Below are positions 12,680 through 24,236 of a stretch of 64,000 bases of DNA, piece after piece. Both the position numbers and the translations under genes were made by a program. Position 1 is the stretch's first letter. Each line of letters starts with the position of its first letter. The notes beneath the pieces were generated by a model. It was not told the DNA's origin and made no database searches. It saw only the letters and a program-made list of their open reading frames with translations. The stretch is from contig NC_079375.1 in NCBI RefSeq assembly GCF_021018895.1, positions 18,325,992 through 18,389,991 on the forward strand. The letters run 5' to 3'. The DNA is from Seriola aureovittata. Its lineage: Eukaryota > Chordata > Actinopteri > Carangiformes > Carangidae.

Positions 12680-13900
12680 TCAGAGTGAAGTAAAGGAACC
12701 AGAGCAGCCCTGTTTCATCTGCCAGATAATATCGAGAATACCATATTCATAATGCATTATCAATACCTTCACAATGAATTCTAATGATTACCGAATGTAT
12801 TATAATAGCCTCTATAAGCCATTATCATGCTGTGCATTTAGATATCTTATTGATGTCTTACATATGACAACAGCCACAAAGAGCCATTGAGCATCAAGTG
12901 TAAAGTAGCAGTGGGTTCGTCATAGAGATGCTCCTTTCACACACAAGTAGTCACTTGAGTTGTTGCTGATATATAACTAATTGATTTTAGCAGCATTAAC
13001 TGCCTTCACACTTGAACCTCGGCACAACGGATTATAAGCATTTGTTAATTTGAACCTTGTACATTATGAATCATCTTACACCATCTTGTGTTACAGTGTG
13101 TTATGTGGGTATGTGCAGTATTATAGATCAAAGGTGTGGGCCTAGAGAAAAAAGTATAACCCAGGTCTGTGTTGATAATATTATTCTAGCTTCAGGTGAT
13201 CCTGTAGCTGCTAGTTGTTATAAGTTGGAATCATCTCCACATTAATCATCGGCTGCCCTCCAGATTTATATAATGGCCTTTTATTGCATTATACAAGCAA
13301 TTAACTGGCTTTAATGACTTCTATTGGAAATCCCAGTGCATTAACGATAGGATTTCATTCTTAATGACACATTTTCTGTCATGTTTTGTCCCATAAGCAT
13401 CCCCTCAAGCTAATGAGGAGATTTACTGTGGATGATCAGCGCTTGGTCATTTACCTCTGCATCATTACACATTCTGTGCGTTAAGAGAATTACGCCTCAA
13501 AATGCTGCAGGACTGAACATCATCACTATGGGTACAAAGATCTACCTGTTCACAACAGACATATTAATTTCCATTACATTTGTACAGTCTTTAAAAAGAT
13601 GAATAAGATGCTCCAACAATAGAGAGCGAACTTAATGTGTCATTTGAGATCACCGTGTCTTCAGATTATAGTGAAATCAATCTTATCAGGCAAAAATTGA
13701 ATTTCTATTTGAGCTTTGGGTTGTCTAAATGATCTTAAAGTTTGAGTCAGATCTAAGTGACTGTTAACACTTCCATTAGAACAGAGTTTTCTCGGGTCAG
13801 ATAAGATCTGTTCCTATAGCATTATCCTTCACTTATCTCCGTAGAGCTGAATTAAAATTTGTTAGTTAAATTGCAAAATGAATCCAGAACGGCCCCTGTG
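12680..13900. other. Candidate conserved non-coding block
   Basis: About 1.2 kb free of microsatellites and of any recognised interspersed repeat, unlike its surroundings. It is rich in TAAT/ATTA cores, for example in 12740-12840 and 13270-13370, a composition often seen in homeodomain-bound vertebrate enhancers. There is no long open frame. That it is conserved is an inference and was not tested. Confidence 0.3.
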
Positions 13901-15614
13901 GGAATACTGGCCTATTACTGCATTAAAAAAAAAAAAAAAAAGAAGTTATTAACAAGACTTACGTGAAGTATGTTCTCTCTTTGTTGTTTCTGAGCTCTTG
14001 TTCAGGCAAATGTTGGCAGCACTCACTGGGAATCAAAACCAGCAACTAGTTGTTTTCTGCTGATTGATCTATTTACACAAAAGTGGCAAGCCTCTATAAT
14101 TTCTTTGCAAGGGTTTACTGAAGAAGACAACCTGGCAATATGATTGACACCACGTGTGGAGTGATCTCAGCAAGTGAAGAACCGCTTCTCTGATGAGACA
14201 TTTTATATGGATATGAATTGCGACCCCGGGTCTGCTGCGATGGGAACGAGAAGTAATAGGGGCACACAATGTGACACGACGCCTGTAATGAGATGCAGCG
14301 CACAGCCTGTGCAGAGCAGGATTTATTGTCTGTAGACAATGATAATGGGAGAGAAGGTGAAAATGGCAACGGCAGCATCACTTTTATGATGGATGTAAAA
14401 ACTGACCTGAGGGGAGGGCCGGGAGCTAAATAAAGCCTGACAGATGATCAGTGAGCTTTAGAGCAAAACTCGAGTCAGAGAAAAAGAAGCAATGCTCAAA
14501 GTCGAAGCTCTTACTTTTTGTATTAGGAAATGATGAACTATGATGACACTGCAGCTATTGACCATTTTTCAAAAAGAGGATTAACTTGTTTTTTTTAGAC
14601 ACACTTGTGGAAACGGAGTCTACGACTAAATCCTCTGGGAGAGTGGTTCCCATTGCAGCGACTGATTGACATCTGAGAGACACCATTGCTAGCCTAGTAA
14701 CGGTGATTGGACGCCCCCTCCCCTCACTTTTTTTCAACCACAAGCAACATGAGAAATGTTGAGCTGAAATCACAGATGGGACTAAGCTAAAAAGCAGGTT
14801 ATCTACCTACATGTCCGACGGAACTGAAGTTGATATAACAAACTCTTGTTAGTGCCTATTCACAAAGATTACAGCCAGTCAGAAGCAAAACTTCATGCTG
14901 CTTGGAAAACATTAATGTAGGGGGCACCGTCACTGCAGGAAAATAAATAAAACTTCAATTACTTTGTTTTGGCAAATACAGTTTTGACCAAATAAGCAAA
15001 AGTTTAAATAAAAAATACAATGTGGTGGAATGTCTTAAACGGCATTGACTGGAAAGGCTGGAGATGACAAACGCACACGTTACATATAGAACAGATGGTT
15101 CAGGAAAACATGATCCTCTCCTCTTTCTCCCAAGTCTTCCTCCCTCCTTTTGCCACAGCTCCATCTCGTCTGTAACAATACACCTCTTTCCTCTTTCCTC
15201 CTGCAGCGCTCTTCCACCTGCAAAGAAGACACCCCCCTCCGTCTGCTTTCTCCTCTGCCCCTCGTTCACACTCTTTTCATCCTTTTACCTCTTTATACTC
15301 TCCAAGGTCAGGGTGTTTGATCTTTCCTGGCACATAAGAAACCATCGCTGTTGGGTGAAAAACCGCATTATCTCAAAATGTCAACAAGAGATAGAAAAAC
15401 AGGTGTGTGTTTAGTTTGATGACAATGCGGTTTCTATCATTATCTGCGTGGTTTTGGAAGTGCTTCAAAGCCCGAGAGGTTAAAGAATTTAGAGGAGCAT
15501 GTAATCCTTTAATCCTTTAATTAAAGTCCATATAATATGAAAATGAATAAAACTGTAATTACAAGGCTTTCACATGACAACAGCAGTCAAAATTGGGTCT
15601 AATGCACGATTCCA
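13901..15614. other. Intronic stretch, nothing coding seen
   Basis: A poly-A run of 17 lies at about 13925-13941. Sequence at 15110-15300 is pyrimidine-rich on the plus strand and accounts for the 100-codon frames on both strands. Confidence 0.5.
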
Positions 15615-15664
15615 ATTGATCACATCATGTGTATGCAGACATGCATACACATGATGTGATCAAT
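15615..15664. repeat. Perfect 23-bp inverted repeat with 4-nt loop
   Basis: The arms 15615-15637 and 15642-15664 are exact reverse complements with no mismatch, separated by GACA. The arms contain the tracts TTGATCACATCATG and its complement. I checked it base by base. Such a perfect hairpin in an otherwise decayed intron suggests recent origin, or cruciform or RNA hairpin potential. The 4-nt loop is too small for a normal microRNA precursor. Confidence 0.97.
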
Positions 15665-18600
15665 CAGTTCAACTTTAAAATTACCCGTGGCTCAGTAATG
15701 TGACCTATGGCATATTTCTAACCGATGATGCGCTTCCTTTCTCCTAATCTAATGTAACACTTTCGGCCCAGTGCACCGTGTTTTCCCGTTACCGTGGAGA
15801 AAGAACAAACATTGACATAAAGGAAATCCACAAACCTGTCTTGTAAAGATGTTGACAGGTAGAAAAACAGACACAAAGAGCGCACGCTTATGCAAGGTCA
15901 CGAACACAGGAAATCAAACTGACAAACAAACACACATATCCAAATCAAGAGCAATCAGAAAAAAAACTCAGTGTGTGAAGTAAACAAGAAAAAAATTCAC
16001 TCTTGCTTGCTTGTTACGGATGTACAGAGGCTTTCAGCTCAGTCAAGGGCAAATAAGCCCAATACAGTTACAAATAGGGCTGGGTCTTTCACTTCACTAC
16101 TCTCTGGTACCAATCAAATTTGTCTGTGTCACCAAATATTCAAAACCACCAAGTACCAAAAGCTGACTTTAAACGATTTGAGCTATTTAAATTTCAACAG
16201 TTTCTGATTGAAGTTACATTCTTGCCATTTTACACAATTTGTTTATGCAAACTTTTTCTTCCTCAGAATAAGGTCTGGCATTGATACTAAAACCTGCATG
16301 TATCAAACAATTTTAAATGCTGTCCAGCCGTAGTCGCATGGATTAAGTAACATTTGTCAGTCTTTAAGCCGAAAATATTGCTAGAGCTCACACGCTCATG
16401 AGAACAAACGTTGACAGCTGCATGGCAGATGTTAAAAAAAGAGATTTAGAGGTGAATCTCAAGATCTTCTGTTTTTGCCTGTGTAACCATCAGAGCAGTT
16501 CTGAGCTATAAAAACACAACCAGCTTACCCATCTTTAGCATGTGAGCTACTAATATCCGCCCGCTAGCTCACAAGAGTAAAGCAACATGAGTGAAAACCA
16601 ATGTAAAAGCATATTCGCCAACTTATTTCTACAGCTCAGCAGATTGCTACAGATGTTTCATGCTTTTCTAGCAGTGAGGAGACAAGTTCATATCTGATTC
16701 AAAGCAGTGGAATCGGTAGATGAACTGAAGTAGACGTTTAAACATCTTTGACTTTTAGCATCTTCAGGTGGAAGCATGTCCCTGGCAGTTCATGGTTGCC
16801 AGTGCATGATATAAATAAAGATCAATATTGTGCAGAAGCTCCTTGCTCGCTCATAACACTGGCTGGAAATGTGCCGGCGGCACCAGCTTCAAACTTAGCC
16901 TAGGTCTAATGTCAAGTGCTTTACGAAGGGGGAGATGTTCGCATGATTAATTAAAACAAAGTGGCACCTAACAAACCAATTCCATTAGTTGTTACACCAT
17001 TAACTGCTGTGTAGCTAACTGAACGAACTGACAAAGCTATTGTTAGCTTGCTAATACGTAACCTGTTTACAATGAAGAGTAAATATGGAATAGGCTCAAC
17101 ATATTTGACCTGACTATTGATAAAACATGTTTAATAATAATGTAAATAATTAAGATTTTAAATGACATTTAACAGAACTAACACAGCGTGCCTTAGCCTA
17201 CGAAACATTATGCAGGTAACATTTAGCAAAACAAATCCAGAAATTTCTATGGATGAGAAGTTGTTTCAACACAACAAATGAAAAAAGGATTAGTTCTGAA
17301 AGCATGAAAGCAACTGGCATGATTTGAATAAATAAGTGGTAGATCAGAAATGCAAAGAAACACACTTTTTGCTCTAGCACCATGTCATTGTACAATGTGT
17401 TAAATATGAGGCCTGGGTATCAGACCTACTGACAGAGGGCAGCAGCGCGGTAGAAACAGCTTAATAATGTTCCAAATTACAATAAGGTTAATTCTAAACA
17501 TAAACAGTCGCATTGAGAAAGTGAGTTTAAGTCGCTCCTCATGCCACAACAAAGCGAGAGACAGAAGATTTTCAAACCTCACACAAACCAAAAACAACAC
17601 AACAAAGGACGGATTAGCAGGAGGTGTATCTTTACTCTCCCAGCGCAGAGGCGAGACGCTGAACTCTGCCAAACACCAACGTCCTTCACAAGCAAAAGGA
17701 AGTCGGCGTTATCCATAACTAATGTACCTCCGGTGGTGTCCTGTATCTTCTTCCCCAGCACATTGTGTAACACCACCAGGTTTTAGCACAATCACACTTA
17801 AAGACGCATTGAAGCAGCCGTTGGGTGGAAGCGAGGCAATAATGTTGTTAGAATCCTTGGAGGATTTGTTAGAAAAACCCTTTTGTACTAAAAAAGGATG
17901 CAGCCACAGTGTGGGAGGTCTAATGGCTACAAACATAGTTGTACTGTAAGTCCGTCCCACGCGGATTTAGGAGAGGAGAGCGTGGAAATCCTTCTTTCTG
18001 AAGTCATCCCTGAGCAAAGTTCATCATAAGATATTTGGCTAAAGCTAACTGTGGTGCTTATACTGTTTGTGCAGGTCTGGTGGTATGAGTCATATCTTAC
18101 CGGCCACATTAGTGTCACACAGAAAGATGGGCACTGTGGGCAGAGCTGGCTAGTAGAGAGGAGTTGGTGGTAATGCAAGCCATGGTGCCGTTTCTTTTTA
18201 AAGCCCTGTTCTCTCTTTACCATCCTGCATTACTGTAAATCCACCGTTCACTGTCTCCTCTGGGATGAGAAGCAGAGAGATAAGAGAACCAGGGGGAGGA
18301 AAGATGTGAAGGAGAGGTAGAAAAATATAGAGTGGGGGAGGAGGAGGAGGAGGACTGAGGTGAGGAAGAGGAAAAAAAAAAGCACAGGAGACAAAGCAGA
18401 GAAAGACAGGAAGAGGTCATGAGATGAGAGAGGGGAGAATGGATACAAAGAGGAGAGAGGGTGATAAATAGAAAAGAGGAGAGTGCACAGCCGGCTCGTG
18501 TGACCCTCAGATATCCTTGACTGTTACAAACTGCAGGGAGGTGGACCTCACTCATAAAAGTGTCAATAATAGAGGAAATCTGTTGGTATAATTTACTAAG

Positions 18601-19684
18601 CACAGCCTTCAATTAATATTCCTGCTTACATGCAGTTTTGAAAATATGATAAATAATCCTTCATTCCTGTGGGTAATCTGCAGGGAAACTGCTGATGTTG
18701 ATCCACTGTGGCATTTTGTTAATGTGAATTTGGAAAAAAGAACATACTGACATGAGTGAAGATAACAGAGAATAGTTAAATGGCAAACCTTCGTAAGATG
18801 AGGTGAAAAAGAAAATCTGAAATCAATATTTTATATAAACAATGGAAACAGATGTGAGGCAGCCTCATTAGAGAAGGTCACCTACTATGGGTGATTAGGA
18901 AAGCTTACTGTGTGTCTGTGTGTGTGTGCGTGGGCAGTGTGTGACATAAAAGTTAAAAACTGACACAGGGACGAAACAGAAGGGATCACAGAGTAAAGAT
19001 CAAAACAGAGCAGTGTATAACACACAGAGGAAGGAGAGAGAAGTTAAAGGTGGCAGAGAGGAAAGACATGGTGAAACTTTGCTCCTGCTGCCGCAGCTTC
19101 AGTGGATTGGTTGTAAATGAAGGTGGGAAAACTGCACGTGCATTAACACGCACACAAGCATAAGCTCTCACACGTGCGCACGCGCAGCAGGCGGGCTCTC
19201 ACCACCGACCTCAGCCTGACGGATACAGACTGAGATAAAAGCGGCTGATCCCTCACTGGCTTTACCTGTCAGGTCAGAGTGTGTTTATGTGGGTGCATGG
19301 ATGCTCACTCACACACACTGAACCAGCAGAAAAAGAAGATCAGAGGACAAGAACAGAGAGGGAGGGGTACAAGAGGCTGGAGGGAAAGAGACAGAAAGGT
19401 GTGACTCAACACTGGAGTGAAATGCTTTAAATTACAAATCAGCTGATTTACCAGGAAGATGTAAAAGACCTTCACTGTAGAGCATAATACAGCAGTACGT
19501 TATGTGTCATTACCACTAATGCTCACCTCCACTTCCACCTGAAGTACAAGCACTGCAGCTGATTGCAAGTTTAAACCTGCAGTGAAGAAATTGCCCATAG
19601 TCATTCTGAGTAATGTCAGAAATCACAAAATGAGCTACTTCGATGAGAAGGTGGATACAAAGAGGTAAATTACAGCATTTCATC
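15665..19684. other. Intronic stretch with one possible MITE and a purine tract
   Basis: Contains a possible 258-bp MITE at 16076-16333 (listed separately) and a purine-rich plus-strand tract at about 18255-18480 that explains a 131-codon Ser/Leu-rich minus-strand frame. No exon was recognised. Confidence 0.5.
16076..16333. mobile_element. Possible hAT-like MITE with 'agggctgg' ends
   Basis: The segment begins 'tagggctgggtctttc' and ends 'gctgtccagccgtag', so its termini are imperfect inverted repeats of an AGGGCTGG type. No matching 8-bp target duplication is evident. It is AT-rich and non-coding inside. It could also be chance. Confidence 0.4.
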
Positions 19685-20045
19685 ACAAGCTACAATGGCA
19701 CTCAGTAAAGCGAATACCTCTCCCAAGGCCAAACCTTCTCTGTGAGATCCGGATTATTACCTGGATCTGCACCAAATTGTACAAAGTCACAGATGCCAAC
19801 ACCATTAATATGTCTGTTTTTTTTACATCAAGATCAGAAAGTGTCCTATGGTGCAATGTTAAGGAAAGTGATATAAAAAATGTAATGGTTCTTCCCTGAC
19901 CTATGCCCCAGTACTCTACCACCACCAAGTTTGTGCAACTCAGCTCAGTACTTCCTACTGACAAATAAACAAACAAACTAGAATGGCACTCCGCCATACA
20001 CCTCCGCCAAGGCCAAACAATCCTAAACGCCTTTTGTTCTCAAGT
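19685..20045. mobile_element. LINE-type 3'-end relic
   Basis: The strings 'acctggatctgcaccaaatt', 'aatgttaaggaaagtgat', 'ggttcttccctgacctatgc', 'ctaccaccaccaagtttg' and 'ctgacaaataaacaaacaaa' appear in the order known from a widely dispersed animal repeat that I associate with RTE-like LINE tails. The start phrase 'atggcactcagtaaagcgaa' at 19694 recurs as 'atggcactccgccatacacc' at 19982. This suggests two head-to-tail truncated insertions. No reverse-transcriptase frame is present. Confidence 0.6.
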
Positions 20046-20324
20046 AGCTTTATTTAATCCTTACGCAAAACAGCTGTGTGGTTTTATTACCTGTTGTGTG
20101 AAATAATGACATCAGCATTGTAATTCACTCAGTTCTACAGCTGAGTTAATTGTTTTACTGCTATGTCGCAACCTTTATTGTTATTGTGTGATTTTATTAC
20201 TTACGTGTTGAATGAAATACTGAAGTAAGCATTCCTAAATGCTGCTGGTGCCATATGCACTGATACTTAAAAACAACTCTGCATGTAATACTGATTCAGT
20301 ATTTTCAATAAAGATTATCTCTAT

Positions 20325-20410
20325 CTGCACTGGTATCTGGATCTGCACTAAATTGTAGAAAGTCATAGAACTCAACACCATAATTAGGATTTTATTCATC
20401 AAGATCTATG
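20325..20410. mobile_element. Second fragment of the same LINE-type repeat
   Basis: 'ctggatctgcactaaattgt', followed by 'agaaagtcatagaactcaac' and a 'catcaagatc' block, matches 19760-19835 in order with about 300 bp deleted. It probably belongs to the same insertion cluster. Confidence 0.55.
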
Positions 20411-20894
20411 CATTATTTCCCTAAAACAAATCATACATAACCTCTTTGATGTAATCAATGTACTAAACACTTAAACATAGGCATCAGAACATGGACTTTT
20501 AAAAAAAAGAGCAGTCAAAATTGGTGTTGCAGAGGCTGAGATTGACTTCTCACAAGTATTCATCTGACATCCTAAGCTTGAGCATGAAGACGTTATACAG
20601 CTTCATGTGAAAGCTCATCTATGTGTAAAGTTGGTGCAGTGTCCCTTAAAACTTCTTTCAACTCCAAAAGACATGAAAAATAAATGACTTGAAATAGTTT
20701 CTAAATGGCGTACTGCATATGCAAACAGACACAACACACACCTTGTCATCTGCACTCGGATGCCAAAATGCTGACCATGACACCCAGCACATGCACAAAC
20801 ACACACATCCAGAGTCAGAGTAAACAATAATCTGTGAGGTGCACGGGCTTAGATTAAGGCTGCAGACGGACCAAACATGTGAGCCATGGTACTG

Positions 20895-20943
<49 letters not shown>

Positions 20944-22624
20944 GACATAGACAGAGAGAGACAGAGACAGAGAAAGGGGGAGGAAGAGGGATACCAGTAT
21001 ATTCACAGAAACAGATCATGTGGAAGAGCCTTGATAGCTGCAGAATGTGACGAGCAGCTTTAAAAAAGCTAAACTGTTATGCTGTTATGACGGCTGTAAA
21101 ACAATGACGATGGAAGTAAACAAGTAGCACGTGGCAGCTGCAGGTGACTGGAATTCAATAAATCAGAGGATAAGTGTGTTTATTCTGCATCTCTTCATTT
21201 GTACACTGTGTGGTATTATATAAAAAATGTTGTTCTGCTGTAATGTACCCAACCCTGCCGTGTAGAGAATGGCTATAGATGCACGCAGTAGAAGCATAAC
21301 ATACACTAGCAACAGTGTCTTTACACAGGTCACAAACATACATACAGTACATACATATACAGTATACACACAGGTCACATGAGCATGTAAGAGAGTTTAA
21401 GACGCAGCATCTAGTAATTAACACATAAATTGCTCCATGTAGTTATTAGTGTCGCTCATTCAAGCAATTAACTTATTGCCCCTGCATCATGAGACTCTTC
21501 TTAGTAACCAAGCATTGAATATCAGCATATCTATTGTAGTATCAGGATGTACTGGGAACATTTTCTCGTGTCACTGATTCAACTCTACAAGATCAAGTCT
21601 GCTGTAATGCAACACAATCATTTATACAGTCTCCCTAAGACTTTAGTCCCTCTGTAGTAAATAAACTCCACATTGCTCATCAAAAGCCACTCAACAGTGA
21701 GCGACTCCAGTTAAACAATGAGAGATGTTGACGAAAAAGCTCAAATAACTATAAAACAATGAAGGCTCAGAATTCAATCGCAGCCTTCCTGAAAGAGACA
21801 AAACTACTGGATAGGAATCATAAAGCGTTTGATAGTTTTATGTTTCTCGGGAACGCAAGGTCAGCAATAAAAACTATAGGAGGTGCTTAAGTTAAAGTGT
21901 TGATAAGAGGAAAGTGTTTCAGGTAAGCCATCAGATACGTGAGTGAAGAGGAAAAGTGCAGACAATAGGATTCAGGGATCTCTGATGTAGTGCTGCCATT
22001 ACTGTGAAGGGATATTACAACCATCATCCTCTAGGAATAATCTGAAGTGGAGACTATCACAATGGAAAGCTGGAGCCCAGCTGGACGTGTTCGTGAGTGA
22101 ATTTCTAAACCTCAGATACAAATTTGTTGAAACATTTCACAAAGCCCGAAGTCACAAACAATTTTTAGCATGACTTTGAAGCATAAGTACAATGACTTTG
22201 TCACCCAAAAATCCGCTCCAGTGTTTAAGACCAGTTCTGCAGTCACACACTGGAACACAGCAGGGATATGTTAGAAATGTTTTCTCATTGAAGTAATGCT
22301 TATGAAAACCTTTGCTCAATCACTTCTTGTGCAAACTACAGAAAGAAGAAAAAGAAGAAATAAGTCTAAAAATGATAGTATATCTGGGTATGATTCATCT
22401 CCAGTGGAACATATGATTATTAGTGAGGTGTTTAGATTCACTTCTTCCACTCAGCCCAGTCATATTATCTTTTTCTTCCACTCATGACTTCAGTAACTGA
22501 TCATTCTATAGTAAGCATTCTAGACCACACTAAATGTCATGTTAATAAATCTTAAAAATCAAAGATGGTTCAGGCCGTCAGAGGCAGATCAATTTCCCCT
22601 CTCTTGCTCTTCTCTTTCCACCAG
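20411..22624. other. Intronic stretch upstream of the GIMAP-like exon
   Basis: Contains (GA)n at 20898-20939. I looked here for a short first exon of the GTPase-like gene (an ATG followed by a phase-1 donor) and found no convincing one, so the first exon may lie here unrecognised or further away. Confidence 0.5.
20898..20939. repeat. (GA)n microsatellite
   Basis: About 21 GA units, followed by a degenerate purine-rich tail to about 20980. Confidence 0.97.
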
Positions 22625-23796
22625 CCTTCAAAAAACTTAACATTTTGCTGGTCGGTCCCAGGCGGACCGGGAAGAGCTCCACTGGTAACACTGTGCTGGG
22701 CCGGGGGCGGGTTTTTGACCCCAGAGGAGGTGGAACCAGCACAGCTGCCAGCTCCATCACCGCTGGATATCACGTGACCGTGGTGGATGCACAAGGCTGG
22801 GGTTCGTCTGGGGAGTTTGTGCCCCAAGATGAGAAAATTGAACTAATGAGAGCACTGGATCTGTGTGGACCTGAGGGACCTCATGTTGTTCTGTTAGTGA
22901 TCCCTCTGCTGGACTTCACTGAGCCTGAGAGGAGAGCAGTGGAGAGGAGGATGGAGATCTTGACCTCTGCGGTCTGGAGACACACATTGGTGTTGTTCAC
23001 CCTAGGAGACTGGCTGAGGAGACAAGGGCGCAGCGTGCAGGAGCACATCCAATCAGGAGGCCCTGCCTTGCACTGGTTAATGGACAAGTGTCGCCATCGA
23101 TACCACGTGCTGGATAATAAAACATTCGTCATTGCCCAGAACAAAAGACTAAAGCAGGAGGTGAATGGAAGAAAGAGGAAACAGGAAGGGACTTGGCAGA
23201 GGAAAGATCATATAGGGGCGGGAAGGAAGAACAGAGTGGGTGAGAAGGAAGGAGAGCAGCAGCAGGTGAGAGAACTGCTGAGTAAAGTGGAGGACATGTT
23301 GCAGGAGAACGGGGCATGGCACTTTTCCCTTCACATGTACCAAAGGCTGGAGGAGGAGTGGAGCCACAGAGAGCAGCAGCTGAGAGCTCGTCTGGAGGCA
23401 GAGATCGATATGGGAAGAGAGAGGAGAAAAGAAAAGACAACAGAGACGAAGATAAACATGGAACCAGAGGAGGAGCAGGGGTTAGAGACAGAGGAAGAAG
23501 AGCGGGAAGGTAGCCTGAGGAAAGAGCAAGAGAACAAAGAGGACTGTGTGGAGAGGAAGATAAATAGAGAGGAAGATAAAGAGCAGAGGGTGAAGATGGA
23601 GCTCCAGAGACAGAGCAGTGAGGAGGACGGGGAGGATGCAGGCTGTGACAGCGCAGGGGAGAAAGAGGAAGAGAGGAGAGTGATAATGGAGCGGGAGAAG
23701 GAAGAGAGCTGTGAAGTGAAAACTGGAGTGAGGGCCCCATGTTGGCCAAATGTAGGTCAAAGGTTAACCTTTAGTCCAGTCAGAAGACTTGCCTGA
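22625..23796 (+). CDS. GIMAP/AIG1-type GTPase-like protein, 3' terminal exon (5' partial)
   Basis: An acceptor (pyrimidine tract then CCACCAG at 22618-22624) opens an exon whose frame starts with two leftover bases and then Phe-Lys-Lys-Leu-Asn-Ile-Leu. Numbering from TTG at 22645 as residue 1, the P-loop GPRRTGKSST is residues 4-13, a G3-like DAQG is 48-51, and a degenerate G4 region TLGD is 119-122. The box ALHWLMDKC...RYHVLDNK at 141-159 is characteristic of fish GIMAP proteins. Residues about 175-365 are highly charged and Glu/Arg/Lys-rich, probably coiled coil. The frame ends at TGA 23794-23796, with AATAAA at 23944. GIMAPs are membrane-associated GTPases of immune cells; the role of this one is unknown. 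Reading upstream in frame reaches TAA at 22546 without an ATG, so the start must be in another exon. The frame is long and intact, so a pseudogene is less likely. It lies antisense within the spsb4 intron. Confidence 0.82.
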
Positions 23797-23943
23797 AGTA
23801 ACAATGAACTCAGTCACTCATTTAGTCCAACGGGAGGGCTTGACTTTGAACCAGAGGTTCTGCAACATCTGCAGTCACCAGTGACACATTTAACCTTTCA
23901 TGCAGTAACACTGAAAACACTTGTCATGTGATTACCCACCAGC

Positions 23944-23949
23944 AATAAA
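23944..23949 (+). terminator. Polyadenylation signal of the GIMAP-like gene
   Basis: Canonical AATAAA on the plus strand, about 150 nt after the stop codon of the GTPase-like frame. Its assignment rests on position only. Confidence 0.5.
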
Positions 23950-24059
23950 CCTCAGAACAACTGTGGATACTGTGGAAGCTTCAGAGGCCAAACTTTCAAT
24001 ATTCTTGTGGACGTTACAGCTGTTTGCTGGTCCTCGGAGACCACTGCACTTACCCAGAG

Positions 24060-24236
24060 TTAAAGGGATAGTTTCACATTTTGGGACCTCATGTCTGCAC
24101 TGTAAATATGAAGCTACAGTCAGTTAGCTCAGCTTAGCCTAAGAACACCAAGGATGGCTCTCTCTAAAGGAGATATATGGCAACCTCATGCTGATGGCAG
24201 GAAAGTGAATACGTGTATCTCCCAAAATGTGAAAAA
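24060..24236. mobile_element. Short MITE with 15-bp exact termini
   Basis: Starts 'aaagggatagtttcacattttggga' (24063 onward) and ends near 24235 in the reverse complement of TTTCACATTTTGGGA, an exact 15-bp inverted repeat. The interior has 'cagttagctcagcttagcct'. It matches in style the larger element at 47338-47866, so this is an internally deleted copy of one family common in percomorph fish. Confidence 0.7.

Noticed and set aside
15615..15664. MicroRNA precursor
   Set aside because: The stem is perfect but only 23 bp with a 4-nt loop and no extended flanking stem, unlike animal pre-miRNAs.
23129..23749. 206-codon minus-strand frame
   Set aside because: It is the antisense shadow of the Glu/Lys/Arg-rich GTPase-like tail and is Ser/Leu/Pro-rich as expected from that composition.
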